Source: Bifiguratus adelaidae (lineage: Eukaryota > Mucoromycota > Endogonomycetes > Endogonales). Taken from it: DNA of 64,000 bases. Below, in pieces: positions 9,661 to 21,190 of this stretch. The stretch covers positions 1 to 64,000 of the forward strand of contig MVBO01000016.1 in assembly GCA_002261195.1 (NCBI GenBank), read 5' to 3'. The notes beneath the pieces are model-generated. The model was given only the letters and a program-made list of their open reading frames with translations. It was not told where the DNA came from and did not search any database. The position numbers and the translations under genes were made by a program. Numbering within the stretch: the first letter of the stretch is position 1; the number at the start of each line of letters is the position of its first letter.

Positions 9661-12600
9661 TGGGCTCTTTCGATTGCTACTGCGCAATCTGCGCAGCTTC
9701 TCTTAATGGCGCTCAAGTTGGATCTCGGTCCCAGAAAGCCCGTGAGCGGCGCCAAAAGGTTTTGGAGACCGAACGTCGCAGACGGGGAAATGTAACGGAT
9801 GCTAACTTGAATGAGAGCGATGAAGTGGAGGAGAAGAAGGAAGAAGGAGATGATGACGAGAACTCCTATGAACCAGATCTTGTGAGCGAAGAGAGTCTTG
9901 AATGGCTTTCAATTTCACATTGTCTGGGGTTCAATCCAGATGCTACTGCCATTAGCAAGTGTGTATTGCCCGTCGAGTTGCTGTCACTGTGCTCAGGTGT
10001 TGACTGTTCTCAGAGCTTTCATTTCCGGCCCTGGATTTTACTCTGACTATGTAAGCACTTGAATTCTGTATGCCAACACTTTTCTCCTCAAAGGTTGCTG
10101 AACAATTATGCAGGGCGGTATCGAGGTTTCGAGTCGCGGTGGTATGTTATTTTGCCATACGAATTAACCAGTATGTACAATCTAATTGGAGTAACAGATC
10201 CCAATCAGCCTGATGGGATGTCTATGTTCACATGGTACGACCAGTGTATCGTTCGCCTTGTCAGTTGCTGATGCTCAGAAGCTATTCTACCCTTGATTTG
10301 AGCGATAGCGTGGTCTTCCCCTTTCACTGGTGCTGCTTTGAAATTCTGATTAGAGCTCTCACTGGCTCGACAGATGTCAATCAAGTTGACAAAGACGTCG
10401 TCTACAACATCATGGCCGAGTTAACTCCAAAATACGGCAGTAGATTGGATCTAGATTACGGAAATATTCAAGCTTCCGAGCAGTTCTGGGAGTCACTCCC
10501 TGGCGAAGAGGTAAGCAACGATAATGTTCAGTCCTGAAATGACTGATTCAATCCAGTTCTGCGTAACGCATCCTACCAATCTTCCCGGTTTTGATGAGTA
10601 TCTACGTATCAGACTTGCACGCAACAACTTCAACATCCCTACCGCCACTCTCGACCTTCAGCAGCGTGTGATTCAAGACCCCTTCAGCAAGTTGTCATAT
10701 GATGTCCTTTACCGGATCTTCCCTTATCTGCCAGGTGACGCTATACAGGCGCTCATTAAAGCCTCATGGCCAATTTACATTGCCACTGGCGATAATGCAT
10801 TCTGGAAGCAGCTCATCCTTCGGGACATGCCTTGGTTTTGGGAAGTGCAGGAGCTGATCAAGGAAGAGAGAATCGCCCACCTTGACTACAAAGGCCTCTT
10901 TCTCTGGCTGGACAAGATGACGACTCCCAAATACGGCATGGAAGGCCCCTTCATGGGTATTGCCAACCGAAGACGAATCTGGCATACGTGTCAGCAACTC
11001 GCAAACCTGTACTTTCAAAGAATATGTGCGGAACCAATCTGCGAGACTGACGAATATGCGAAGGCAATTATTGAGCACAGCAAGTCTCTGCAGATGCCCG
11101 TGGTGATGCATCCGCAGCCAAAAGAAGCTGTCAGCGCCGTCTCCACACAATGGGTTCGCTCTTGGGAGAAGTAGACGACCGCGTTGCCACCTTTGAGACC
11201 TGTTGGAATGCTGACGGAGCTCTCGTTGGCTTGACTATAGCTTTTGGTCCCGATCGGCGAGTCTTTGGTCGTGCCGCTACTGATGCAGTCGGAAATGATC
11301 AGTTAACGAAGCGTGCAACGCGTGTCGCAGGGAATGACTGGATTGACGGGCTGATTTTGCACATTCCTGTTATGAATTTCTTGGACGAAACTGCCCATAC
11401 TGCCGTGAAGGGTGTCACTGTAAGTCATCACTTATCATGGAACCCGATCAATTCGCTAGCTTTATTTTATACTTACTCCATGGTAGATTGTCTTAAAATC
11501 CGGAAAACAGGAAGCGTTCGGCGACGTAAACAACGCAAACAGCCAGCGACCACTCATAGTATCCGATGGCAGTTATGTTGTTGGTGTCACAGGACACATC
11601 GGAGGAGTATGTCACTCATATATCGTCGTTCACTCCAAGTTAACTCACTAACAACTGTTCTCTGCAGAACGGTCTCATCTCTCGTCTGGGACTTCTCGAA
11701 TGTGTGCGTCCACCCTGTAAGTTTCACCTTTCCTAGCTTCCAAGAGTACTCAATCCCTTCCGTACTCCAAAATACTGACCTATCTCGACTTACACAGACG
11801 ACGATTTCAAGCGCTACGACACCGACCTCTCCCGCACCCACCAAGGCCATACTCCGGGGCCCGTCGCTGGGCACCTCCTCTGGCATTCCTCCGTCAGCAA
11901 ACTCCCCACTCGCGGTGCCGGCTACAGTATTAACGCGCCCATCTGGTCGCACCCCAGCATTCGTGCCCTCCCATTCCCGAAACCAGGCTTCCGTCCAATG
12001 GAAGCGCCCCGCGGAACTGGTCCCGCTGCAGGTGTTGCTGTGGGACAAGGACGCTAGCGAACTTCGGAAAATCAAGCGGATAAGCGCATACGAGATCTTC
12101 GGGGATACGCTGCCTGGTAACAGGACGAGAAATCATATTCTCGGCTTGAGTGTGGAGTTCGTGCGAGAGTATTGGGAGCCAAAACGATATGTGGGATTGG
12201 AGAGGGAAAGGGATGAGAACGACGATCTGCAAGATTGGAAGGAGGAGCATATGCACCATTTTGAGATTGATGGGCCAGGGGGCGAGTATGTTACAGAGGT
12301 GGTGATGGCGACGGCGAAGTTGCCAGACGCCATGAGGGTGAGTGATACAAGCTTCCTGATAGACTTGGTCGATTGGTTTAAAGGCTAATTGGTTCCCGGA
12401 CAGCTCCGTACGAATAGGGGAAGGGAGGTTTGTTTCGGAGGATTGGACGAGCAAGATTGGGATCTCCAGCATGCGCCGGAAGGGGAGGCTATCATTGGGC
12501 TTCTATAAAGTTTGGCACGAAGAGTGGATTCAGTCAAAGGACCAGGAGATATGTGAGTTTTCGAAGGGTGCATCTAGACTACTGTCTCTGCACCAACACA

Positions 12601-12663
12601 TTGCGGTGGCTAACTCTTTTTTTTGATAGAGCCAACTTAAACTTACTTCAGCAACTGCATTGA
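9661..12663 (+). pseudogene. F-box-type fungal protein (large accessory family), multiply frameshifted
   Basis: Begins MGSFDCYCAICAASL (a CxxC pair), then an acidic low-complexity stretch and the LGFNPDA / FISGPGFYSDYG / GDPNQPD blocks of a widespread fungal family. An F-box-like segment follows (DPFSKLSYDVLYRIFPYL, near 10680) and a long C-terminal domain with WDKDASELRKIKRISAYE. At least six introns splice sensibly, e.g. donors after 9957, 10048 and 10144. The coding frame is nevertheless broken about five times, near 10240, 10300, 11168, 12018 and 12505, with family-like sequence continuing in another frame after each. Intact members presumably act as substrate receptors of SCF ubiquitin ligases. 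This copy cannot make a full protein unless the breaks are sequencing errors. Confidence 0.65.
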
Positions 12664-12911
12664 CGATGCCCATGCAGCTGGAAAGAACGTAATAAGAAGG
12701 CATGAGCTATTTTCCATGTTGATGATTGGCGATGCTAGACATTAGAGTTGATGGACAATGCGAAGATAACCTGCGGCAGCACTATATTCCGTGTTCCTCT
12801 GCCAATTCATTGCGGGTTGCGTCCAAGGATACCACCACAACTCTATCATATAATTCACAAGTACACATAAACCGCAAATGGGCAACCGATTGCCATACCT
12901 TCTTTATAAAC
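12664..12911. other. Convergent intergenic gap
   Basis: Short AT-rich spacer between the 3' ends of the F-box-type pseudogene and the MDR pseudogene. Nothing recognised. Confidence 0.4.
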
Positions 12912-13480
12912 TTATGGTAGCACGACAATCTTTTCGCTGGCCTTGTTGCGATCCATCATACGATGCGCCTCGACAATCTCGTCAAGACGATAGGTCTTGC
13001 CCACGATAACACGCATATTGCCTGCTTTGATTTGCTGGGCCATTTCCTCAAGAGGCGTTGCCATGAATTCTGGCGATTCACCTTGATAGGTGGTCAAGTT
13101 GACGGCAGTCAGAAAAGCGTTGAAAGGAGCGAAGCTGTCTGGCCCATGAGAAGCCCGCGTCATGCAAGTAATACCGCCGGTTTTGACGCATCTGGACGAA
13201 TCCAAAAGTGTTGTACCGCGGCAAAGCAAGAAACTATCCCCCTTTGCAAGACGAAGTGACCTGAAGAGTGATCCATGGGCGGTCTGCAACATCTCAGGGG
13301 TGGCACCGAGAATATCCCAAGGGAACTCCGTCTTGATCACTTGAGCCTGGGTAACAGGCACGCATGTATATTCCGCATAGCCACCATTGATCTCCCATCC
13401 CAGACCGCCCATGGCCGTCTCTACCACATCTCCCTTCTTGGACTCGTTCCAGGATGCTTCTTCAACGATACTCTAGCCGG
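12912..13480 (-). pseudogene. Zinc-type MDR quinone reductase, truncated with internal deletion
   Basis: Minus-strand frame with MDR signatures: MGGLGWEINGGYAEY, the PWDILGATPE region, and the C-terminal IKAGNMRVIVGKTYRLDEI...EAHRMMDRNKASEKIVVLP. Upstream the frame is open only to about 13470, so the first catalytic half is missing. Internally, the RGTT of the nucleotide-binding entry is followed directly by LLDSSRCVKTGG, which skips about 85 residues including the Rossmann core. The join lies in a short RGTT/GTTLL overlap, suggesting deletion at microhomology. Intact relatives are cytosolic NAD(P)H-dependent quinone or enone reductases. A second decayed MDR lies 1.9 kb away (15337). Confidence 0.75.
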
Positions 13481-13695
13481 CTTGGTTGGCGTTGAAGGAT
13501 TGAATGGGCGTACAAAACTTCATGTCATGCGTCTCTTCGAAAACTCAAAGGTACAGCGTGTTTTCAGTGATATGCATAGTATAAAAGACCATAACTACGC
13601 GCCGAAATTAAAAAGCATTTGACTAGCACATAGCAGCTTCCATTGAGTTGTAAAAGTCTAAGAGTGAGCTACAAGTCTGTGGCTACACCGCGTTC

Positions 13696-14617
13696 CTAAG
13701 CAAAAAGTCTGATAATAGACACGGCAATTCCATCTGCATGAGTCTCCAACGCGAAATGTCCTGTTCTCAACATTTTCACCTCTGCTGCTGGTATGTCACG
13801 CTTGAACCCGTAAGCACCCGCTTCCACCAAGAATGGTCCTCCGTCGCCCCACAAGGCCAATAGTCTGGGTTTCCTTCGTGCGAAAATAGTTCTGAAAATT
13901 TTGGGTAAAGCTTCACATTGTTTGAATAATCGAGAAACAAATCCAAGTAGACCTCTTGCACACCTGGGCGTGCCGCCAAAGTTGCATCCAATGTGTATGT
14001 TTCCGGTTCAATTGTAGCTGCATCGGGATAACCCATCGTACATTGCAGCAATATAGCATCGTACTCTGTAAACGCTCTGATGGCGTCACGATTGGCCTGT
14101 GTTGGCTCCTTCCAGTATTTTTGAGTGGGTGCCCAAGCTTCCGACAAGCCTTCCTCTTACGCATTTCCATTCTGTGATACTATGCCGACCACACTTTCTG
14201 GTCTTTGAAGTGATAGGCAAAAGCCAATGGGAGCGCCGTAGTCAAAGACGTAAATGAAGTATCTCTCCAAACCAAGCGCATCGAGAAACTTGAGCACTGT
14301 GTTGGTCAAGTTTGCAAAAGTGTACTGGTACTCGCGTTCACTGGGAACTTTCGTGAATCCAAAAGCTTTTAAGTGTTAGCCATGTCTACACGTTTGCTGC
14401 CGTTGTGCCTACCTGGCAAGTCGGGCACTATTATGTGGAAATGAGCCGCAAGGGTGGGTATCAAGTTGCGAAACATAAAAGATGACGTTGGAAAGCCATG
14501 TAACAAGACCAAATTCGGCAAGTTCTCTGATCCTGCCTCGCGATAGAACATGTCGATGCCATCTACCGTTAAAGTTTGCACTTTTGCTCCCATCATTGAT
14601 GATTCTTGATGGCTCAC
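13696..14617 (-). pseudogene. Alpha/beta hydrolase (epoxide-hydrolase-like), stop plus frameshift
   Basis: Exon 1 from 14617 encodes LVLLHGFPTSSFMFRNLIP, the HGFP oxyanion motif typical of epoxide hydrolase / haloalkane dehalogenase relatives. After an intron of about 50 bases (gtaggc...aaaag) comes VFDYGAPIGFCLSL, where D-Y-G-A-P is the nucleophile-elbow region, then SQNGNA followed by an in-frame TAA (14157-14159) where family members have Tyr. The frame resumes with EEGLSEAWAPTQKYW. Near 13880 a one-base shift moves the C-terminus (LLALWGDGGPFL, LRTGHFALETHA with the catalytic His) to another frame, which ends at 13696. All catalytic pieces are recognisable, so inactivation is recent. It lies between two decayed MDR reductases. 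Confidence 0.78.
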
Positions 14618-15336
14618 AATTTTGGGGGATGACTTTTATACCGATGTTCTGAGCAAATAATAGCGGACATTGAGCGCTTTTAGTACGCAGTCATGCAAGT
14701 ATGATCATGTTGACGAGATTTCGGTACCTCGGCACGCAGAGGGGATGGAGATCTTCGTGCCACCTAGATTAATCGATATACACTTCGCTCTTAGTGTGGA
14801 GGACGTTTGGAGCAAGCACTGCACAATTTCACCATCTATGCATCTACTTTTGGTTTGAGTCTCCTGTGGCGTTGTTAAGCGACGTCTAGAGGTGTAATGC
14901 TCCGCTGAAATGACTTTCTAACCATCATCAAATTCGAGCTTTAGAGACGCAATTTACCGAGGTTTTGGATTCAACGCGAATTTTATAGTGAGCGCTTCCG
15001 AAGTATAGGAGGTACGTGGTACTACTGTCATCCGGGCCTTCCCTTTGTACTTTGCTTCCTTACGGCTATAATGGACGCAATTTTTTACTAACTCTAAGAC
15101 AAGCGCAAATATCCCTTTGTTTGGACTTGGCTTCCAAACGGCAGAGTCATCAATATAAAAAGTAACCCAGTGGCTTTCATTAAGCAATAATTTGCAACTA
15201 CGACAGCGAACAAACAATTATGAACACACTTGCAGAAGAAGGTCAAAGCGCGGGATCCGCTATTAATGGGCAAAGCAAACACGCCGATATTGGTCCATTG
15301 CGTACGACCGCTGATCCAAATGCAGAAGGGTCGACA
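14618..15336. other. Divergent intergenic region
   Basis: About 720 bases between the hydrolase and MDR starts. No recognised gene or repeat; the small open frames at 14670-14858 and 14954-15217 lack features. Confidence 0.4.
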
Positions 15337-15896
15337 ATGCGGGCAATCGTCATCGAGAAGTTCGGAGGTGTAGACAATCTTGTTTACAAAGACTTGCCAC
15401 GGCCTGCACCAGAGGCAGGCTTCGTGGTGATCGAAATCAAAGCTTTCGGGATTAACCATGCAGAGATGCACATGCGCAGGGGAGAATGGGCTGAAGCAGC
15501 TGAAGTGAGCGGCATTGAGTGCGTTGGATTGGTGAGTTCCTGCCCTGGCGCAGAATTCCGAGTTGGTGCAAAGGTTGCAGCTTTGATGGGCGGCTTGGGA
15601 CGGACGCGTAATGGTAGTTATGCGGAATACACAAGGGTGCCGGTGTCCAATGTCACATACATAGATTCGGATTTGCCGTGGGCAAACCTCGCGGCGTTAC
15701 CGGAAACATACGCGACTGCATGGACATGTCTGCATAGGAACTTGGAGATCACCAAAGGTCAGAAATTGTTGATAAGAGGGGCAACATCATCTTTTGGTCA
15801 AACTGCGGTGAAGTTGGCCATCAACGCCGGGGCGTGCGTTACAGCAACAACTCGCAATCGAGAGCGTTTCAGGGATTTGGACAAGTTGGGGGCTGC
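15337..15896 (+). pseudogene. MDR quinone reductase, N-terminal half
   Basis: The likely start ATG at 15337 gives MRAIVIEKFGGVDNLVYKD, a standard MDR opening. Next come GINHAEMHMRRGEW, the MGGLGRTRNGSYAEYTRVP loop and the nucleotide-binding entry (IRGATSSFGQTAVKLA). Around 15896, shortly after RDLDKLGA, similarity to the family stops and the frame runs into antisense sequence of the family's C-terminal half. An upstream in-frame ATG at 15220 would add a non-conserved 39-residue extension. The catalytic N-domain is complete, but the Rossmann domain is cut after its first strands. Confidence 0.75.
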
Positions 15897-16180
15897 ATTG
15901 GCCTCCATGATACGATGCGCCTCATGTATGTTATCAAATCCCAAGACAAGCCACGGCTTCGCCTTTTAAATTGCCTGTCGCAACAGCTTGTGCTATCTCT
16001 TGGAGCGGTACGTCTGACAGTTCGAATCCTGGCGTACCAAACACAAAATCGGTATCTAAACAAACGATGACGTAGAGGAGTGACGTCATATAGGGGTCAG
16101 GTGGACCCAGCCTGCTACACTGCCCATGAATTCCCGTTTGCAAGTTCTGCGGCCAGGAGGCAGTTGCCATTTATGGTAAT
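15890..16180 (-). pseudogene. MDR quinone reductase, C-terminal half in inverted orientation
   Basis: On the minus strand, DFVFGTPGFELSDVPLQEIA and, one base out of frame, FDNIHEAHRIMEANAA match the C-terminal end of the MDR type whose N-terminal half lies immediately to the left on the plus strand. The two halves meet near 15893 tail to tail. The simplest reading is that one gene was split by an inversion of its 3' half, followed by a one-base frame break near 15955. A separate decayed copy is the alternative. Confidence 0.68.
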
Positions 16181-17571
16181 CACCTTCGGCGACGCGCCAA
16201 ACGATTTCATTGCCTTTGTCTTGCTCGGTTTGCCGCTTTTCTCGGGATCTCTGCTTTCAATCTGCCTCTGCTCGGCCTCTTTGGTATTTACAGGGCCTCC
16301 CGGAGCCTCAGTGCTACGCTAGGTAGCTGTATTAGGCATTTTACCCATCACAAATAATTGTATTGCAAGCTAGAAGGCAACCTTTATTTTAGAAGACATC
16401 TACATGTATCTATTCTCTCGTATCTAAAGCAGCCATAGGGCCTAAGCCTAAGAACTTACCGCCACTCATGACGATATGCATGAGGTCACTACCGAAACTC
16501 AAATTCGACTCTACGTGCAAAGCTCAGCTGAAACTATTCAGGAACCAATGACAGAACAACTTGAACAACTTCCGACAAACCATCTTACCATTCCTGGTTA
16601 CACCAATGGCGCTCTAGCCGAGGTTCTACATTACTTTATTCCCATTTCACCATCTTCCTGTATAAATATATGGGGCTATAGAATGATGTATTTTGTCTGC
16701 TTTCAACAAGCTTCCTCTCAAATCTACTCTCTGTTTTGCAGTGTCCCTGCATTTGTCTCAGCAACACCTTCTGCCCTCTCTTGTTGGCCAAGTCTCGTTG
16801 TTCCTACCCTTAACGTCGCAGGCTTAACAGTATGTCAAAGTCCATATGTAAGGAACTCGCACTGCCGATCACCATGGCTCACTCTGGGTCCCTTCTGTCG
16901 TACAATACCTTCGTGTTGCTGCCTCTTATCTTTGTACCGGACATTATTCTCACCATGTCGACATGCCGATATATCTCGCGCGCAACTTCAATCTATCGAT
17001 TTGCTTAGGAATTGTACGTGATGCAGACACACTAGACTTTATTTCTTCGCTGTATATACACTCATAACAGGTTTCATAGTACCTACTTTGACACTGACTT
17101 AGCTTTCGAATTTCGAGTTTTGAGTGATCATAGTGCGAGAGCCCGTAGAAACAAATTCCTTTACTCCAAGTACCAGGATCGGGTGGCATATTCCGGCATT
17201 GTACAGGGCTCAGTCTCTTTGAATGACGCTGATACTCAATATTGTGTCTGTACAAGGACCAATTTGGTCATTCTATTCAACAGAGGGCTTACAGTATTGC
17301 TGCAAAGTTGTCTTAGATTGAACTATTATAGCCTATCGCTAAGAAAGCTTGAAGGAGAGCTTTCTATCGATTCAAGGCTTCTGATCCTGGCAAAATTCAT
17401 CAATCCGTTCATCTCAACGAAAGGCTACCATAGTAGCCAGGATCACGGTGCCTTTGCCCTCGCCCCTCCCTTGGCAGAAAATCCTTTCTGAAAGACCAAT
17501 TTCACAATATATTTATTGTACTATACTACCGTGGAGATGATAGTATAAGCCCACAACTATTTCTTCGGAAC
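16181..17571. other. Region without a recognised gene
   Basis: About 1.4 kb between the inverted MDR fragment and the DUF2264 gene. A plus-strand open frame at 16476-17021 (181 codons) has hydrophobic Cys/Ser-rich composition and no recognisable family. I regard it as unlikely to be coding. Confidence 0.35.
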
Positions 17572-19452
17572 TTAATGCTTGACGACTTCCACTTGCACAC
17601 CCTTGCCTTGGAATATTTCCTCTAGTTCCTCAACAGCAGGGATTGTGGGTGGATTTGACCATTCAGCCTTGATAGATGTACCATCAGGTCCAGCCAAAAC
17701 AGCGCAAGCAAACACCGTAGGCCCATGAGCTGCAACATCCCCCGTCAATTGCGGAACAAGTGTGCGAGGGAACATGACGCTTGTATTTCCATGCGGGTCC
17801 TGGACTCTTGCCGAACGTTTGGGCGAAGACGAATCTAGAATGCCGCTAAAATCGCCAATCTTGCTTTCGACCCACGCAGAACCTTCCTCAGAAACCGTCT
17901 TGTCACCATTGTAGTCTGTGCGCGGTGCAGCAAACCCGCCTTCGATCGTGGTGAGCGGACGAGGAGACGTGATGCGATGTACTCGGACGTGCCAAGGTCC
18001 CTGAGGAATCAACCATGTCTCGACCTTGACATCAGACCACGGATTCCACAGCGAAAACAGGATGTCTCCTGCCATATAAGCGTCGACGCAGTCCTCTCTC
18101 ACGCGATAATGCCTGCCATCGTCACTGAGGGCGATCATACTGTCGAACGCACCCACGTCAAAATCCCGAGAGTCACTTTCAACGCTGAAGCCGTAGCGTG
18201 ATGAATAGGCGAACTTTTTGTACTTCTCCGGCATAAATCGCATTTGCGGACCACGCACGCCGATCCCAGGTCCGGCAGTGAGCATGACTGTGTGTCCAGG
18301 CTGATGATTGAACAGCATTCCGGAAATCTGCATTGCAGCGATTGGGTCCCTATGGTCCAGCGGAAGCTCTTCGGCGGTCCAAAATGGATGATCAGCAGGC
18401 TGCAAAAGCGGTGTAAACGCCGTAAACGCCCAAAGCGGTGATCCTGTAGAATTGTAATGCTCGGCTATGAATTGATTTGGGTACGCGTATCCCACCGTGA
18501 GCAGGCAGTCGTTGAACCGACAGATGGGTTGCGAGGCCCACCATCGCAGATTTCTCAGATACAGTCCTTTGATGACTCCCCAAGGCAAAGCTTCCTCGTT
18601 GGCGACTGCCAGTAAACCCCAAAAGCCCGCCACTGCAAAGCGATAAGTCATACTGCGGCCATAAGGCACATTGGGTCCGTTGTCGGCAAACCAGTGCTGA
18701 TAGATGAGGGCGAACTTCCGAGCGCGCTCTCTGAATCTTTCAGCTCGAGCTTTGTCTCTTGGGCGGTATACTGCGTATATTATTCCAAAGTAGTGCATGG
18801 CGTACGGGTTATAGTAATCGAAGCGTCTTCCGTTGCCATCGAGGTACCAACCGTCATCGATGTAGTAGCTCTCGAGGTCGTCCAAATACTGTTCTGTGGT
18901 TGACTCGTCTACCTTGATGCCTACTTTTTCCAGCCCAAGATCGACCATGATTCTGAAAAACTTGTGATTGCAGCTGCGGTAATCCGTGTTGCGGGCCGCG
19001 ACAAGGTAGTCTCCAACCTGCTTCTTGGTGGCTTCGTCCAAAGGGTCCCAGATATGTTCTGGGACAACCAGCAGGGCATATCCAATGACAGACATCTCGA
19101 CCTGTCGCTGATCATGGGACTCTACGCGGCCCCAATATTCCGGGTGATGGGGGTCAGTGCCGTTCTTGAGTCCCTCGCGAAAGACATCCCAGTGTGCAAA
19201 GTGCGCCCCACCCGCTACCATGGAAGCAACGCCGAATAGCGGCCTTGCAAAACCTTCAAGGTCGCAGGATGCACGATCAAAGGTGGCCGCCGAAGCGTCG
19301 AGCTGGACTCGCGCCTTGCCCTCAGAAAAGATGGGTAATAATGGGTTGAACAGGGTTTGGACAGCTTGAATCACATCGTCACGAGTCTTGAACTTGTTCC
19401 CCGACAAGGGATTAAAATGCGACTGCGGAATCACGCTTGAGTCGATCCTCAT
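17572..19452 (-). CDS. DUF2264 domain protein
   Basis: Intact single-exon frame of 626 residues starting MRIDSSVIPQSHFNPL. It matches the DUF2264 family: an N-terminal alpha/alpha-barrel-like half with FDRASCDLEGFARPLFG, GYALLVVPEHIWDPL, the YYIDDGWYLDGN and RFDYYNPYAMHYF aromatic-rich segments, and SMTYRFAVAGFWG, then a beta-rich C-terminal half. The aromatic/acidic pattern resembles (alpha/alpha)6-barrel glycoside hydrolases and polysaccharide lyases, so a role in carbohydrate breakdown is plausible but unproven. There is no signal peptide, so a cytosolic location is likely. It stands alone, with about 700 bases free on each side, and is the first undamaged gene after the pseudogene block. 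Confidence 0.88.
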   Translation of the reverse strand: MRIDSSVIPQSHFNPLSGNKFKTRDDVIQAVQTLFNPLLPIFSEGKARVQLDASAATFDRASCDLEGFARPLFGVASMVAGGAHFAHWDVFREGLKNGTDPHHPEYWGRVESHDQRQVEMSVIGYALLVVPEHIWDPLDEATKKQVGDYLVAARNTDYRSCNHKFFRIMVDLGLEKVGIKVDESTTEQYLDDLESYYIDDGWYLDGNGRRFDYYNPYAMHYFGIIYAVYRPRDKARAERFRERARKFALIYQHWFADNGPNVPYGRSMTYRFAVAGFWGLLAVANEEALPWGVIKGLYLRNLRWWASQPICRFNDCLLTVGYAYPNQFIAEHYNSTGSPLWAFTAFTPLLQPADHPFWTAEELPLDHRDPIAAMQISGMLFNHQPGHTVMLTAGPGIGVRGPQMRFMPEKYKKFAYSSRYGFSVESDSRDFDVGAFDSMIALSDDGRHYRVREDCVDAYMAGDILFSLWNPWSDVKVETWLIPQGPWHVRVHRITSPRPLTTIEGGFAAPRTDYNGDKTVSEEGSAWVESKIGDFSGILDSSSPKRSARVQDPHGNTSVMFPRTLVPQLTGDVAAHGPTVFACAVLAGPDGTSIKAEWSNPPTIPAVEELEEIFQGKGVQVEVVKH

Positions 19453-20799
19453 GATGGCGCAAGCTATCCAGATACTAATAGCCGAAGGATATCTGACAGA
19501 AGCCTAAACACCTAGAGCTTCGAGCAAGCAGACTTGGACTTCGGACTAATACTTATATACCACCACGGCGACCAAAATGATCGTTCACAAGGTTTCCCAA
19601 AACGGTCAAAATGCCCGGTGAACATGCACATTGTTACGTGGGAAGCGTGGCAACGCCATCAGTGGTTTAAAATACCCACGTTTAGATCCTGGCTGTGATC
19701 ACCTCGCTGCACAAATGCCCGACTCCCGCAGGACGCTTGTAAGCTCTTGTCAATCAACCTGGCTACTTGCACAGCAAGCTCCAAGCTGCCGCTGCTTCGC
19801 GCATCTTCGGCAATCCAGCGTGTATTCGCCACCATCTGGAAAGAGTATATGTTCCCCAAAAGGAAAAGTCGCGCAAATGAACTAGGGAATACACCGATAT
19901 AGAGGGTCAGTCTGACGTTGGTCTACAAGTTAGTGTGCAATAAGTCGTCCATTGTCTGCCATGACGATGGAGTATACTTGTAGTGCGCTTTGAAACAATA
20001 GCATCATCGCTTGATCGATCTATGTCCTATAACAATGGGTATCGTATTGTATAAAAGGGATCAGCTTCCCCCACAAAGAGGCTCAAGAATAAGGACAAAG
20101 GAAGGATTGACAAACTTGGCGGCAAAGGCAAAATTTGGCTTGACAGTAAACTGCTGACTTCCAGCTGTTGCATGCCCACTGTTCGTCAACCGCACCCTGG
20201 ACGATCCCTTTGGTCGCGTATTCTGGTCGCTCACACACTCTCATTCTACCGAGGCGTCCCCTCTACGACATCACTATTGCCATGGCAGATACCACGACCG
20301 TGGGGTGGGTGTGGTACGGGGGTCAGTCTCAGCCGCGCCGATATTGCACCGGATTGGCCAACGGCGCACACCATTGTGACCGTAGCCAGCTGACGCGCCA
20401 TCTAGGCTGCAGTCCATTGCAAAGCAGCCTATTGAGTTACGACTCTGGCCTCTGATGTAAGATCACAGTTAGATTCTTCGTCTGCTGACTGCACCGGCGC
20501 ACTAGCCCTGCAGTCATCACCTAAAGAAATCGGGAGATGATCCATCCGCTGGATATGTGGCAAAATCTCCAGCGCAAGCCATTGCGACACGCCTCGAAAG
20601 GCATGCCCAACGGTATCCAGGCACTTGTCGATATGCGTCTTCCATTCCAGCAGCTCCAGAGGCTAGCCCTTCCACCACACCTTGCTGGGTTGCATCCACG
20701 TGGAGAATCTTCGGTCACAACCTAAGGAAAAGGCATGCACCACCCTCGACGCCAGCCCCATGCCTTCATTGGCTCTTCCAATACTTCTCGTTGAATCTC
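19453..20799. other. Intergenic; composition changes to GC-rich near 20.15 kb
   Basis: Upstream region of DUF2264. The first 700 bases have the surrounding base composition. From about 20150 the sequence becomes GC-rich (41 of 60 bases in 20281-20340). Open frames at 20168-20455 and 20517-20725 are probably by-products of that composition. No gene assigned. Confidence 0.4.
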
Positions 20800-21190
20800 T
20801 CAAAGAAGTTCCCTAGCCCGCGCGATTTCCGCTGTGAACCTCTTTGCATTTTCCGCAAGGCAGCTAGTTAATGTGGACAGTACCTCACTGGTCCGGGCTG
20901 CATCCCAGTCCTGGAAGGCCGCCGTGATTATCCTATCTGCTCGAATATTTTTGGCCACTAGCTGGGCATCAGCACTGATTTTAAGGAATAACTCAGCGAT
21001 CTCGGCCCAGCCCTGCCGGTTATGTAGTGCTCCGTCGGGTTTGGTGGCCTGCCCTAAACTGCACAATAGGTGCTACCATGGAGTCAAGCCGCGGTCCGGG
21101 AGGAGATTAGGATTAGCTCCGTGATCGAACAGGAGCTTGGCCATCTTAATGTCGTAGAAAGCACCGCGGCCGAGAGGAGATAATCATCAC
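20800..21190 (-). pseudogene. Ankyrin-repeat protein fragment
   Basis: Minus-strand frame with AKLLFDHGANPNLLPDRGLTPW, a recognisable ankyrin unit (LLxxGAxPN), followed by an in-frame TAG (near 21073) and then HLLCSLGQATKPDG...WAEIAELFLKISAD, resembling a following repeat and linker. No start, no full repeat array, and a further stop near 20805. It is a remnant of a fungal ankyrin protein inside GC-rich sequence. Confidence 0.45.

Noticed and set aside
16476-17021. 181-codon ORF
   Set aside because: No homologous motif, no introns, composition typical of non-coding sequence.
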